A stretch of DNA of 64,000 nucleotides, taken from NCBI GenBank assembly GCA_033977485.1, contig CM066988.1:75383169-75447168 (forward strand). The letters run 5' to 3'. The notes below the pieces were generated by a model. It was not told the DNA's origin and did no database searches. It saw nothing but the letters and a program-made list of their open reading frames with translations. Each line of letters begins with the position of its first letter. The stretch's first letter is position 1. Below are positions 46,470-58,659 of the stretch, piece after piece. A program made the position numbers and the translations under genes. The DNA comes from Hydrangea macrophylla (Eukaryota > Streptophyta > Magnoliopsida > Cornales > Hydrangeaceae).

Positions 46470-47318
46470 ATGGGTACTTTCAATCCACTTGCTGTTATAC
46501 TTAAAGAAAACAAACTTACTGGACCAAACTATATAGACTGGAAAAGGAATTTGGATATTGTGTTTACTGCTGAAGAGTACAAGTTTGTGCTTACTCAAGA
46601 ATGTCCTAAGCAACCTGGTGAGGGGGCAACCGCTGGGGAAACCCAGGCTCACAAGAAATGGGTCAAGGCTGATGAGATGGCGCGGTGTTACATTTTAGCA
46701 TCCATGTCAAATGTGCTGCAACATCAGCATCAGTCAATGGCCAGCGCGTATGACATGATGGAGAGCCTCTGAGAGATGTTCGGGGATCAAAGTCGTGCTG
46801 CTAAGCAGGTTGCCATGAAAGACTTGATGAACATAACCATGGCTGAGGGGACGCCTGTAAGGGATCATGTTCTTAAGATGATATCTCTTCTTAATGAACT
46901 AGAGATCCTTGGAGCTACAATCGACGGGGAAACCCAGGTCGATATCGTACTCCAGTCACTGCCAGAGTCTTTTAAGCAATTCTGCCTCAATTACAACATG
47001 AATAAATTTAAATATACTTTGGCGGAGCTGCTTAAAGAACTCCAGGCAGTTGAGGGTCTCAACAGAAAGTTAGGGAGTGCTCTTGTGTTTGAGAAAGATT
47101 CTGCTTCAAAGCCGAAAGGCAAGAAGAAAATGAAAAAGGCTCAAAAGAAGGCCGCGGGTCCTCCGCCAATCCAAAGGCCACGAGGACAATCGGGAAAGCC
47201 TAAAGGCAAATGTTTTGTTTACAAGCAGCCAGGACACTGGAAGAAGCAATGTCCAGTTTATCTCGCCAGACAGAACAATCAAGGTAAATCTCATTTACTA
47301 GTTGTTGAATCGTGTTAG
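46470..47318 (+). pseudogene. Copia element 2 gag
   Basis: Starts MGTFNPLAVIL at 46470. The gag domain shows NKLTGPNYIDWKRNLDIV at the N terminus and LKELQAVEGLNRKLG toward the end. A TGA (46770-46772) interrupts the frame, probably from CGA. The zinc knuckle reads CFVYKQPGHWKKQC, with Tyr in place of the second Cys. The frame closes at 47318. Confidence 0.9.
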
Positions 47319-47648
47319 CGGTCCGATCTATCGGTACCTGGTGTGTAGATACGGGAGCCACTGATCATGTATGCAATTCTTTGCAGGGGTTCCAGGGAAC
47401 CAGGCAGCTCAGTGATAGAGAGATTTATCTATATATGGGAAATGCTACGAGAGTAGCAGCAGTTGTAGTAGGAGATCTACATCTTAGTTTTGGTAGAGAT
47501 AGGATTTTAATATTGAAATTGCTTTTATGTACCTTCTATTAGAAGGAATTTAGTTTCGGTTTCTAGTTTAGTAAAGAATGGATATTCAGTTCATTTTAAT
47601 AAAATAGTAGTTATTAAAGAAAGTAAACGTTTTATTTGTTCTGTTCAA
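47312..47648 (+). pseudogene. Copia element 2 protease, frameshifted
   Basis: WCVDTGATDHVC (47339) is the D-T-G-A active site, in a different frame from gag. The main frame is regained before 47649. Frameshifts and stops fill 47540-47648. Confidence 0.8.
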
Positions 47649-50567
47649 TTGGTGGATGATCTTTATATTATAAATCCTATCTCTCCTATACTGCAACTTA
47701 ATGAATTGAATAACACAAATAGTGTGCCATTTAAGAGAAAAGAACCTTCGAGGATGAACCAAACGCATCTTTGGCACTTACGCCTTGGTCATATTAATTT
47801 GAAAAGGATTCAAAGACTAGTTCAAAATGGGCCATTAGGCTCATTAGAAGTGGAGGCACTTCCAGTTTGTGAATCCTGCTTGGAAGGTAAAATGACCAAG
47901 AGGCCATTCTCGGCCAAGGGCTATAAAGAAAAAGAGCCGTTGGAACTGGTTCACTCTGATTTGTGTGGTCCTATGACTGTCCAAGCAAGAGGGGAATTTG
48001 AGTACTTTGTCACTTTCATCGATGAGTACTCAAGGTATGGGTACATTTATTTGATGCGGCGTAAGTCTGAATGCTTTGAGAAATTCAAAGACTTCAAGGC
48101 TGAAACGGAGAAGCGTCTAGGTAAATGTATCAAGACACTACGATCTAATCGTGGTGGAGAGTACCTCTTGGGAGAGTTTAGGGAATACTTATTGGAGCAA
48201 GGGATTACATCCCAATTATCTGCACCCCGTATGCCTCAGCAGAATGGTGTAGCAGAAAGAAGGAACAAGACTCTCATGGACATGGTAAGATCTATGATGA
48301 GTTACTCGGATTTACCAATTTCCTTTTGGGGACATGCATTAGAGACAGCTGCATACATTCTAAACTTGATACCATCTAAGTCAGTACCTACTACTCCCAC
48401 GAAATTATGGACTGGGTGAAAGCCTAGTCTGCGGCATGTTCGGATCTGGGGTAGTCCAGCACATGTGCTGAAAGGGAACGGAGAAAAGTTGGAATCAAGA
48501 ACAGAAGTATGTTTCTTTGTTGGGTATCCAAGAGGAACTAAAGGTGGTCTGTTTTATAGTCCTAAGGATCAGAAGGTTATTGTTAGCACCAATGCCACAT
48601 TCTTAGAAGATGACTATGTGATGGACCACAAGCCCAAAAGTTGTATTATTCTAGAGGAAATGAGAGGAGAGACACTAAGACATACCTCTTCGATACCAAC
48701 GGTACGAGAAGAAACACCACAAGAAAGAGTTATCAATATTCCATTACCACGTCGTAGTGGGAGGATTATCGAAACTCGTGTAGATCCCGAACCAACCATT
48801 AACACGCAGGTTCCTGAACCAGTACAACGTGTAGATAATGGTGTATTAAGTTCAAAACCTTCACAACGAAATATCAGTGATACACAGACACGGGTTGTGC
48901 CTCGTCGTAGTGGGAGGGTTATTCTTCAACCTGACCGGTATATGTTCTTGGGAGAGTCTTATGACTGGGTCCCTGACGAACAAGGTACCGACCCCTGTAA
49001 CTACACTGAAGCACTGCAAGATAAAGATGCAGATCTTTGGCAAAAGGCTATGAAATCTGAAATGGAGTCTATGTACTCCAATCAAGTCTGGGATCTTGTA
49101 GAACCACCCAATAAAATAAAATCCATTGGATGTAAGTGGATCTATAAGAAGAAGAGAGGAGCAGACGGTAAGGTGGAAACCTTTAAAGCAAGGCTTGTTG
49201 CGAAAGGGTTCACTCAAAAAGAGGAAATCGATTATGAGGAAACCTTTTCGCCGGTGGTCATGCTAAAGTCTATCTGGATTCTCTTATCCATTGCTGCACA
49301 TTTCGATTATGAAATTTGGCAAATAGATATCAAGACAGCATTTCTATATGGGAATCTTGACGAGTGCATCTATATGATGCAACCAGACGGGTTCATTGCG
49401 AAAGGCCAAAAACACATGTTGTGCAAGCTTAAGAAGTCCATTTATGGACTTAAGTAGGCATCTAGGTCTTGGAATATCCGCTTTGATCAAGCAATCAAGT
49501 ATTTTGGTTTTGATCAATGTGCGGATGAATCTTGTGTGTACAAGAAACATGATGGAAGAGTGGTGGTGTTCTTAGTACTGTATGTGGATGATATCTTGCT
49601 AATCGGAAATGATGTGGGGGTATTATCCTCTGTAAGGGTATGGTTATCCAGTCAATTCGATATGAAGGACTTGGGAGAAGTCGGTCACATCCTAGGGATC
49701 AAGCTTATGCGAGATCGCAAGAATAGGATGTTGGGCTTGTCACAAGGCACTTATATTGACAATATTCTTGCAAGGTTTAGCATGCAAGATTCCAAGAAGG
49801 GATTCCTTCCCTTCAGACACGGAATTACTCTATCTAAGGATCAGTGTCCTAAGACACCTGATGAGATAGAGAAGATGAAGGCAGTTCCTTATGCCTCGGC
49901 AGTAGGAAGCCTAATGTATGCTATGCTATGTACTAGACCTGACATCTGCTTTGCTGTTGGCATGGTTAGTAGATATCAGTCTAATCTAGGGCAAGAACAT
50001 TGGACTGCGGTGAAAAATATTCGCAAGTACCTGAAAAGGACTCGAGACTATATGTTAGTTTACCAAGCAGACAGTCTTGTACCCATTGGGTACACAGATT
50101 CTGATTTTATGTCAGATAGGGATTCCAGAAAGTCTACCTCAGGATATGTGTTTACCCTAGGAGGTGGAGCCATTAGTTGGAGGAGTATCAAGCAGTCATG
50201 TATTGTTGATTCTACCATGGAATCCGAGTATGTGGCTGCTTCGGAAGCCGCTAAGGAGGCTGTTTGGCTCAGAAACTTTCTTATGGATCTAAGAGTAGTA
50301 CCTGCGGTACAATCGGCGATTACCCTTTATTGCGATAATAGCGGAGTGGTTGCTAACTCAAAGGAACCAAGGGCCCATAAGAAGGGAAAACACATTGAGC
50401 GTAAGTATCACCTGATACGAGAGATCGTGCAAAGAGGTGACGTTGAAGTTACCAAGATAGCATCAGCAAATAACCTGGCAGATCCTTTCACCAAGAGCTT
50501 ACCGGCCAAGACTTTTGACAGTCATGTGGAAGGGATAGGAGTGAGGTGTGTCGCATCATGGCTTTGA
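47649..50567 (+). pseudogene. Copia element 2 integrase, RT and RNase H
   Basis: A single frame interrupted by stops at 48417-48419 and 49455-49457 and disturbed between 49457 and 49536. Integrase: HLWHLRLGHI...CESC (HHCC finger), HSDLCGP, then RSNRGGEY, where Asn stands for the second catalytic Asp, and NGVAERRNKT. RT: CKWIYKKKRG, ETFSPVV, IDIKTAFLYG and YVDDILLIGND (49578). RNase H: YTDSDFMSD (50092), SRKSTSGY and ESEYVAASEAAKEA (50221). Ends ...RCVASWL at 50567. Confidence 0.92.
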
Positions 50568-50570
50568 GTC

Positions 50571-50582
50571 TAAGTGGGAGAT
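50571..50582 (+). promoter_or_regulatory. Polypurine tract of copia element 2
   Basis: AAGTGGGAGATTG directly before the 3' LTR and after the pol stop. Confidence 0.85.
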
Positions 50583-51904
50583 TGTTAGGGATATATACTA
50601 AAAGCCATGCTTTATGTAGTTGATTTATTATTCATTTAATAAAATCAGTTTATCCATTTTTTTATGAGAATCTGTTTGGGCAATGTTTGTATTATATTAT
50701 TCATTTAATATTATGCATGTGTGTCTCTCATTCTATATAGTAGGTGGTTTGGTGTGTAGAGTTCGGCTTACACACGGAAGATCAGGCCATCAGATATTAT
50801 AGAATGTAAGATTTTGGTTTACAGTCTTAGATGGGATTGGACACACCATCGGTAGGACTGCAGCATGGTGTTGTAGTAGGTTTGTCTTGACTACGGAAAA
50901 CGGTATAGTTTCAACTCACTATGCTGGTACACTTTGTGTATTAAACGGGACTGACTTGGGGAAATTATCTTTATACTGACTTATAAGATAATTAATACCG
51001 CATGGCTATTATGAGTGCTTATGCTCTAAATCCTAAGTTAATTTGTAGACACGTACATTTGATATTTACACTTTGATCCCTAAAAGGGTGAGATCCTTAA
51101 ATGGGTCAATATCTCATTGGATTAGGTGGCAATATTAATTGTGTGGTGGATATTAATTAATGATGGAATCCTTGTCTCAATTTTGGGATTTATGGTATCC
51201 CCTTGAGAAAGCTTATAAGTTTTGATTATGTCAAACCCTGCAGGTGGGTTTTGTATCCGACATATCAGATAAGTTATGCAGAGGATCTCAAGGAATTTTA
51301 AGAAATTAATTAAATATGATTGTCAGTAATTATATTTAATTAATGGATATCTGTAATCTTAACATGGGGAGACAATAATATTTAATAACATGGAGCTCGA
51401 AATATATTTTTGAGATAAGGGTAGGAGTGCAATTATAATTCTTTAGTGGTATGAATTATAATTTATGGAAATAGGAATCTGATTCAGTTCGAATTAGGGT
51501 TTCCTAATTCCATAAGGAAGTCTATTCCTTATTGACTTCTTATGGTCCCTATCGTAGCCTATATATATGCTGCTTTGGCTCTCTTCTCAGTTTGCATTTT
51601 TCTATATAGAGAATTATAACTCGGAATAGAAAAGAGAGCGTAAAAGAGGGAGAGCAGAAAACAGAAAGGATTTCGAAAGAGCCCACACTCAGTTCGATAT
51701 TCTGGCAGCAAAGGAATACGGTAGAAGATCGTGAGCTGTCATTGAGCTCGTGTTCTTGATTCGTCTACTACAGCAATCCGTTTTAGCAGTTTAAGGTAAC
51801 CCTAGTTCCGCCCTTGTAGGGTCATTGTAGTTTTCACGTAATTTTTTTTGCAGTACCAACTTATACGCACTGTCTATGAATTCTGGGAACGCAGTTTCCT
51901 AACA
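50583..51904 (+). repeat. 3' LTR of copia element 2
   Basis: 1,322 bp, TGTTAGGGATATATACT...GTTTCCTAACA. The matching TATA motif is at 51560-51568. Confidence 0.93.
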
Positions 51905-52287
51905 ATTCCTTCAGTTGAGCCTATTGCGACCATTGCCCCTTAATCCGAGGTTACCTAACCATATAGGGATTCGCCCGATTACGTGCTGGACTTCGTTAGA
52001 CAACGTTCGGGGCATCCTAATTGGTCTCTTGAGGACATAGCATCTATTTTCGCACCTTATGATGGTCCGGAAGAAGAAACTTGGCTCTAGAGATCATTGA
52101 GGATGAGGATGAGGATGAGGAGATAGAGCTGCCGTTCGATCCAGCTGAGCATCCGAATTGGGAGTTGATTGACTCTTATGTACACGCTGACATGCCACCT
52201 CCTTCAGATGCTTTTCGCAGAGTGGACATACTGGTTATCTTCATTGAGGCCTTTATCCATGTCATTGTCATGTTCCCACCTGTATAG
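51905..52287 (+). pseudogene. Second downstream ORF of gypsy element 2, 3' half
   Basis: Continues the frame broken at 43661. Readable pieces are DYVLDFVRQRSGHPNWSLED (about 51979) and, after a frameshift near 52085, EDEDEDEEIELPFDPAEHPN, ending at 52287. Acidic like the 5' half. Two stops (TAA and TAG near 51941-51957) precede. Confidence 0.5.
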
Positions 52288-54216
52288 GGACATGCGGTGA
52301 CTAGGTTTGGGGGAGTATTATGGATTCTTGTATTTTAGGGGTAGTCGTTTATTTTTGTTTTCGTTTGTTTTCAGTTGTTAATAGTCTTAGTAGTTGTAAT
52401 AGTTTCAGTTGTTTTCATTTTGTTCATTTAATTTATTCGTTGTTCCTTTCATTCAATGTTAAAAACAAATATAAAAAAAAAACATAACAATAGTAATAAA
52501 AAATAAAGTATGTTTTCTTAATATTGTTCAACGTTCAGTTCTTTCTTGTTTAACTAGATTTCTTTGAAACTTGAGGCTAAGAGAGTATGTAATCCAATGT
52601 CTACTAAAGCTATGAAGGTATGTCTTGAAAGTATATATCATTGGAATCATTGTTACATATCTTAGACTTGCATACTTACTTTTTCACGGCACGTAGTCAT
52701 GTGGATGCATGTTTGTATTGAATTTTAATATAGCTTGGATTTCTAGATAGCAATAGTGTGGAGACTAAACCCGGTGAGCTTTAGAGCCTTCCATCCTTTT
52801 TTAGGGTTTTAAAATTACTTTATCGAAACTCCTTGACAATGCGCAATATCTTGTTGATTAGTCTCAATATTTCTTTAGTTTGATTGAAAGTCGAGTTAGT
52901 ATTGTGATTACCATGTTTATTAAAATAAACATCTATTTCCCTGGATATTGTAACATTGAAGAATCATGTGACTTTAGAAAATGATATTAGGCCATCTTTC
53001 TATATAAACCCTTTTCGGCCTTTAACCTATCCATTACAAAAACTTTACATCCTTTGTTAGCCCCTTGAGCCTTTAAATAAGCCTTTTTCTTTGTTCACCC
53101 ATTATCCTACCCACTCCGATATAGAGTTCGCCACTATAAAAATTTTAACCTAACCCAAGTCCAAAAGTAGTTGAAGAATAGCTTGTCTTAAATAATTTGG
53201 GCTAGTAAATGACTAGTAGAAAGTGGAGTATTGAGTAGTTTAGGAAAAAAAGAAAACAAAAATGATACACATATGAAAAAAAGGGAAAGTATATATCGGA
53301 AAAAGTTTGAAAAAAAAAAAAGAACAAGAAAAAAAATGTGAAGTAGTAGAAGAAGAAAAATAAATAGTCGTTGTAGTAAAAGCCCTTGAATTGCATGTTA
53401 CGGCCATTCCTATTTACTTACGGACTTTTTGAATCCTTTTTACCCTTCCTTTCTCATCTATAACTTTTTGACCGACATTACAACCCTTGTTAAAGTCCTA
53501 TTTGATCCTAGGGAAACATGATTTGAATATGAAAATGATATGAAAGGGAATAAAATATGGTAGTAATGATACTTACTTGGCGATTAATATCTATTCCTGA
53601 GACTAGTTTTCTTTCGTGTCGTACGTTGTTTCATGTCATATGCGAGTTTTATTTATTTTATAAATGATTATCTCCCTCGCATATATTCGAGTGATTACAC
53701 CTATTTCCGGATGATTTAACTTTAGAGTGTGATTAACAATGTGAGATTTGTAGTCAAAGTATCTTTAAAAGTTATCCGAGTTATATTCTAAGCTCATAAT
53801 TACCGTATATCCACTTGATTGCTATCCACACACATGTGGGTCTTCGATATACTCTATTGATTCTCTCGATATATGTTTTCGGATTATTGTCATGATTTAG
53901 GTGGATATACGATTATACTACTCTCAATGATTTAAAGTTGCACTTGAGAATCAGTTTTATCAAGGATGTCAATGTTGGAATTTTCAAATTTTAAATAAAA
54001 AATTTTCTTTTTAACAATTTATAAAGATGGTTGTGGGTGACTTGTTGACGAGAACCCTCACGAGACTTCACTCGCCCGACTAGGTACACCTAGAGGTTTA
54101 AAAGGCTTGTTGCACATGCTAAGTGCAACAGCGATCCACGTGAAAATGGAGTCAGAATTTTATTTTTATTTGTAGTTTTATTTTTCTGTTCATTTTGCAC
54201 GAGGACTAGCAAAATG
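52288..54216 (+). other. Non-coding 3' region of gypsy element 2
   Basis: No gene. It shares blocks with 16321-18000 of gypsy element 1, read on its minus strand, for example GGAGACTAAACCCGGTGAGC (52758) and GAGAACCCTCACGAGACTTC (54049). A-rich runs at 52465-52500 and 53245-53370 give only compositional ORFs. Confidence 0.7.
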
Positions 54217-54230
54217 TAGGTTTGGGGGTG
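54217..54230 (+). promoter_or_regulatory. Polypurine tract of gypsy element 2
   Basis: TAGGTTTGGGGGTG immediately before the 3' LTR, the same as in gypsy element 1. Confidence 0.85.
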
Positions 54231-54710
54231 TGATCAGAAGTGAACAAGTCCTAATCACACGCCTTAATTCACATTTGTTAGCTCTTTTTATCCTGCTTTT
54301 GTGTACTTTTACTTTGTTTTCTATTTTCTAGCAGGTCTTGGAAGAAAGCAAGCGTTCCAGTCTAAATTGGGTGTAAAAACAAAAGAAAAGAAGCAGAAAA
54401 AGCCATATCGCGCGAGCGGCCCGCTCATGCGACAATCCAGAACCTCGCTCACGCGACCCACTTGCGCGACTTCCCAAAAATGCGCTCGCGCGGCCCGCTC
54501 GAGCGATTTGTACAAAAAATTGAAAACGCGTATTTTTAAGTGCTGAAGACCTCTACGTGAACGGAACTGCCTAATTAAGTCCAGAAAGTGAATTACAGCA
54601 GTTTCAGTCGAAGTAGGTTTACAAAAGCTCTCCTAATCCCTCTACAACTATATAAAGCTCATTCTAAAGCAATTGCAGGGTGACACTCATTATTACACAT
54701 CAATACTTAC
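54231..54710 (+). repeat. Truncated 3' LTR of gypsy element 2
   Basis: First 480 bases of the LTR, TGATCAGAAGTGAACAAG onward, matching 31925 onward. It includes a fuller CGCGCGAGCGGCCCGC block (54406-54504) than the 5' LTR. It stops at CTTAC (54706-54710), where the next element begins. Confidence 0.88.
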
Positions 54711-56894
54711 TGTGGACACGCGGAATTCCACCGCTTGGTTGTTTTTGTTTGAAATTTGATTTTGAAAAGAGAGATAAGGTCCGTTGAAAACAGATACAGA
54801 GTCGCCAATTGGTCTTTAAGGAACCAAAAAACCTAATTTTGACTCACTCAAATGGATAAAGGGCACCGGCCCTTCATAACCAAAGAACTTGGCTCAGGAT
54901 TTTGGTACGAGAGAGGAAGGAGCCTTTGTCGTGACTAAAACACCCTCAACTCGCCCCGTCTTTCGACGGGCCTCAATTAGCATCCAAATAATCATCTTAT
55001 ACTATGTATGGTTCGACAATTAATACTATGATAGTATATTACATCACATAAGAAAAATTTGAAATGGAAGATCTAAAGATAAGATATCATTCATAAGATC
55101 TAAGTCCAATATCATACAATGTAAAGTGAAAGATCACACAAATAAACCTAGGAAAAATTGTCTAATCATGTATCAAATAATCAAGACTTCCTAATCTAAA
55201 GGAAGACATGAATTGTTACTGAAGGAAATAATCAAAGAAATAAAAAAAAATGCTTAGCAAGCTATTATGATGCATGCTAATCTTTGAGGAAAGAAGATTT
55301 CTCAATCCCCGGGACAGATGAGAAAGGAAGACTAGATTGAGAGGGAGCATGAACGTGTGATCAAATTCATTCCTTATAAGCTCCTTAGATTAGGAGTTAT
55401 AAAAACCCCAAATCTTTGCATGGATGCAATGTATGTATCTAGAATGTGCCGAGGTTGTAGTGTGCTTTGTGTTCATGGATTCCTAGAATGACTTAGAAGT
55501 CTAGAATGTGTATGAATGAATGAATGAAATCATCATGGGATATGTACAAATGTAGTATGAACTACTTCCTAAGACATGAACTAATTTGGAGTGCATGTAA
55601 GTATCAAATCAAAGGGGGAAAGTAAAAGTGTGCTTGCTGTGAATACTGGACAAAACAATAACATGATTGGTGAAAATGGAAAAGAGGGGTTAGGAATGTT
55701 GTCAATGCATGATGTTTTATGGAGATCTCCCTTATTGTGTCTAGAACACAATCCAAAAAGCCAATCTTTAATAACTATTACAGATTGAGAGAAATAATAT
55801 GAATAATGGAGGTTACTCAGAAACAGAGTTTGTACTGTTGACTGAAATGTCAAAAAATCTTAGAAAATGAAAACAAAACATATAGAGGCCCATATTATAC
55901 AGACAGTTTCCTAAGACACCGAGGACCACCCCTTTTGGAAAAGTTTTCTGTAAAACAAGTTGAAAGTAAACCAAGCTGTTGTGACAGCAAAAACAGAATA
56001 TCTGGAGAGAATGTTTGGGTCCAAATGGACCATTTTCAAGTATTTCCAAGTCAAACCAAAAATCATGGGTGTTCTCTAATGAGTTAGGAAGATTTTCCAA
56101 GTGGTCTTGGATCCATACATTGAGCATTGAGTTCTAGAGAAATCTTTGAACTCAGATCACTCACTGTTTTGACTCACTGTTTTGAAGATTTTGGGAAAAA
56201 ACTTGTGTTTTCTTTCTTGAAATCAAAATGAGAGGGATTGAGAGGGGTTTTGAAATAGAGGTTTTGAAAGTATATTTTCAACATCAAATAGAGATTATAA
56301 CCTCTTGGAATATCAACATCAAACTCATCATCGAGAACTCCCAATATTACTGGAGAGATTCATTTTTATTTTGAGCATAACTTCAAGGATACCTTTTGGA
56401 GGTATTGAAGTTATAATCATCATCTATCAAACATATTTTTGAGGTCAAGTGCTACTATCCATAAGGATTTACTCACCTCAAACTTCATGTCATCATTTAG
56501 AGGATGATGAACTAGTAAGTAAATAAAAATGCCAAAAAGAAATGAGGTTAGGAAGAGATGAACATAATATGAACAAGCAAGTAAATAACAATCAATAGAT
56601 GATAATCAATGTGATATTGGACTTGTAGCTTGGTGTTTCACTCATAGATGTTGACATTTGGACATGGAAGTAGCTTCCTAACTCAAAAATGCTTAGAGAA
56701 ATGGTGGTTGGGTGTATTGATGATGAAATATATAGAAGAATGATGGAGGAAAACAAGATTGAAACTCACTTTCTATAGAAAAATAGTAGGAGGAAGCTCC
56801 TTTCTCACTTCTAAATCTATCTCTATCTATCTTTCTCTCTACAACTTTTATGGACTTTGCACTTGGCCCCCCAAAATGAAGAGCAATGGGGGGG

Positions 56895-56902
56895 TTTATA
56901 TA
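56895..56902 (-). promoter_or_regulatory. Putative LTR TATA box
   Basis: TATATAAA on the minus strand, in the same context as 2041-2048. Confidence 0.6.
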
Positions 56903-57046
56903 GGCTAATTTGGGGTGATTTTGGGATTTAGAAAGTGCTCCAATTGGTCCCAAACATCTGTGAACATCAAACTACATCGTTTTGATTTTTAATTAATCAA
57001 AATGGACCCCCAAAAATAATTACAAAAGAATACTGTTCTGGATGAG

Positions 57047-57107
57047 AGTGCCGCGGTGGCACTGGGCCTGTGCCGCAGCGGTAGTGGGCCAGTGCCGCGG
57101 CGGCACT
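57047..57107. repeat. GC-rich palindromic 22-bp repeat, three copies
   Basis: AGTGCCGCGGTGGCACT at 57047, a diverged copy at 57069 and AGTGCCGCGGCGGCACT at 57091, period 22. Counterpart of the two copies at 1858-1896. Confidence 0.8.
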
Positions 57108-57636
57108 GCTCCTCAATCGTCTGGATAATCCTGTTTAGGCCCCCAGAGGTTCCGGTATTCGCGAAAAAGCCCTATTTCGTCCAAAATTCACAGAAAATGC
57201 ATACAAACTCCAAATTGAGGTTGTGATATACCGTTAGAAAGGTAATGGAGTATATTTTACATAAACAATAATTCTGGGATAGGTCACTTTCAAAAGTTTT
57301 GCGGTATTTGCGATAAAAGCCGATTTGATCGCCTTTTTTGCCTTTGAAAATTCATAATAAACTCGTTTTAAATCCAAAAATTATGTGCGATATACCGTTG
57401 GAAAGCTATTGACCTCTAGTATCCTTGAAAAATATTTGAAAATTGTTACAGTGCTCCGATTGTAAAGTCAAATTTTGGTCAAACTAGTCAAACTTGGGAT
57501 TCCCGAAAAGTTCTGGAAACCTCTAGGAGCTCCCAAGAGCTGACGTTTTCGCTCGATTTTCTTTTAAAATTCATTTTAATACTTTCCACATGATCTAGAA
57601 TGATCTCGGTGAATTTGGAAGATTTCGGTTAAACTT

Positions 57637-57662
57637 GGTCAAACCTTGGTCAAACTGGTCAA
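57637..57662 (-). promoter_or_regulatory. Three-copy W-box core array
   Basis: GGTCAA (TTGACC on the sense strand) at 57637, 57648 and 57657, the contracted counterpart of the seven-copy array at 1282-1347. Confidence 0.5.
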
Positions 57663-57952
57663 CGAGGACTTTCTGGGAACTTTCGGGTCTTCCGGGGGTC
57701 TCTGGGAGCTGACGATTTCATCTGATTTTACTTAAAAACTCATTTTCGTACTTTCCTTATGACATAGCATGTTTCCAGAACTTTTGGTCCAAATTTGGGA
57801 GCTTTTGGGCTTTTAGGGGCATTTTGGTCATTCTGAGCATTTTGAGAAATAGAACTAACTTCCAGTAGTCCTTTTGAGTCATTTTCAATCATTGTGAATC
57901 ACCAAGCTATGGGTCTCCTAAATATGATAGCCGACAAAATGGGGTGTCTACA

Positions 57953-57967
57953 GTTTGCCCCTATTTG
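57953..57967 (-). promoter_or_regulatory. Polypurine tract of the Tat/Ogre-like element
   Basis: The minus strand reads AAATAGGGGCAAAC directly before the LTR start TGTAGACACC. AGGGGCAAAC is repeated four times upstream (59892-60086). Confidence 0.8.
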
Positions 57968-58116
57968 GCATGAACTTGCGAGGCAACGCATGTCGCAAGC
58001 GAGTGCCAAAGCTTTGAAGAGACAGGTCTTCTGGAGGCTATAGATTTAGGATAAAAAGCATTGTAAAAGATGCAATGATGTTGAGGCTAGTGCTGGTCGC
58101 GCTCTGCGTGAGCTGC

Positions 58117-58151
58117 CTACGTATCCCAAGTGGAATCAGACCAGGACGTAG
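58117..58151 (-). other. Conserved two-tier hairpin motif (isolated copy)
   Basis: CTACGT...ACGTAG outer stem, TCC-CAAGT-GGA inner stem and the constant block AATCAGA. Related to each unit of the 102-bp array and to 8858-8891. Confidence 0.6.
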
Positions 58152-58659
58152 TTCGGGGCACAAAGGAATAAATCACACATACACATACACAACAATCAGG
58201 CAGATGCTATGCTATAAGGGTGATATGCAATGCATGGATGTGATATGAATTGTGTCCTGAGTCCTATCATGTTTAGTGCTCTGATCTTAGTATGAGCAGG
58301 ATGTTGTGAGTTGTGCCACTCTGAGTGGACTTGTGTAGTATTGTGTTCTAAAGTGCTTGTGGTCCTAGTACATGTGTTCTGTGTATTCGCCACTCTCAGT
58401 GGGCTTGGTGATCTACACTTTGCTATGACTAATAGACTTGTGAGGGATCATGACCTGGAAGTCTTACCCAAGGAAAAGCGTGGTGCTCAAAGTGATACTA
58501 TGGTGCTCAAAAGAATGCTTATGGTGTGTTTGCCACTCCTAGTGGGCTTTGTGATTTGTGTGTGCCGCGACCAATGGGCTATGTGTCATGTTACGGCCAA
58601 TTTATTGTGTTGGGTGAAGTGACTCTCTAGACTTGACTCGTGCTCCCCTTAATCGTGAT

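Larger units (their letters stand above)
43662..51904 (+). mobile_element. Ty1/copia retrotransposon 2
   Basis: 8,243 bp with LTRs 43662-44994 and 50583-51904 (TGTTA...TAACA) and a perfect ATTCC duplication (43657-43661 and 51905-51909). tRNA-Met PBS after the 5' LTR and purine tract AAGTGGGAGATTG before the 3' LTR. Gag-pol order is copia. The LTRs differ at roughly 35-40 positions by hand count (about 3 %). Stops, a frameshifted protease and a changed integrase active-site residue make it inactive. Confidence 0.95.
31925..54710 (+). mobile_element. Ty3/gypsy element 2, old Athila/Calypso-like, host of copia 2
   Basis: 5' LTR 31925-33231, tRNA-Asp PBS, degenerate gag-protease, RT, RNase H and integrase up to 39328, two further degenerate ORFs, PPT and the first 480 bases of the 3' LTR (54231-54710). 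The remaining 3' LTR is displaced by the insertion starting at 54711. Copia element 2 (43662-51904) sits inside. Without it the internal part would be about 12.8 kb, long for gypsy but normal for this branch. LTR, PBS, PPT, gag and protease are those of gypsy element 1, so the two are one family. Frequent stops, frameshifts and clear LTR divergence show an old insertion. Confidence 0.9.
54711..57952 (-). repeat. 3' LTR (3.24 kb) of the Tat/Ogre-like element
   Basis: Same family as the solo LTR at 992-4264, inverted. Contains the TATA motif (56895-56902, minus), three GC-rich palindromes (57047-57107) and three GGTCAA boxes (57637-57662). Confidence 0.9.

Noticed and set aside
46470..46772. 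Gag of copia 2 as an independent host gene
   Set aside because: It lies between a tRNA-Met PBS and copia pol in the same frame, within intact LTRs and a target-site duplication.
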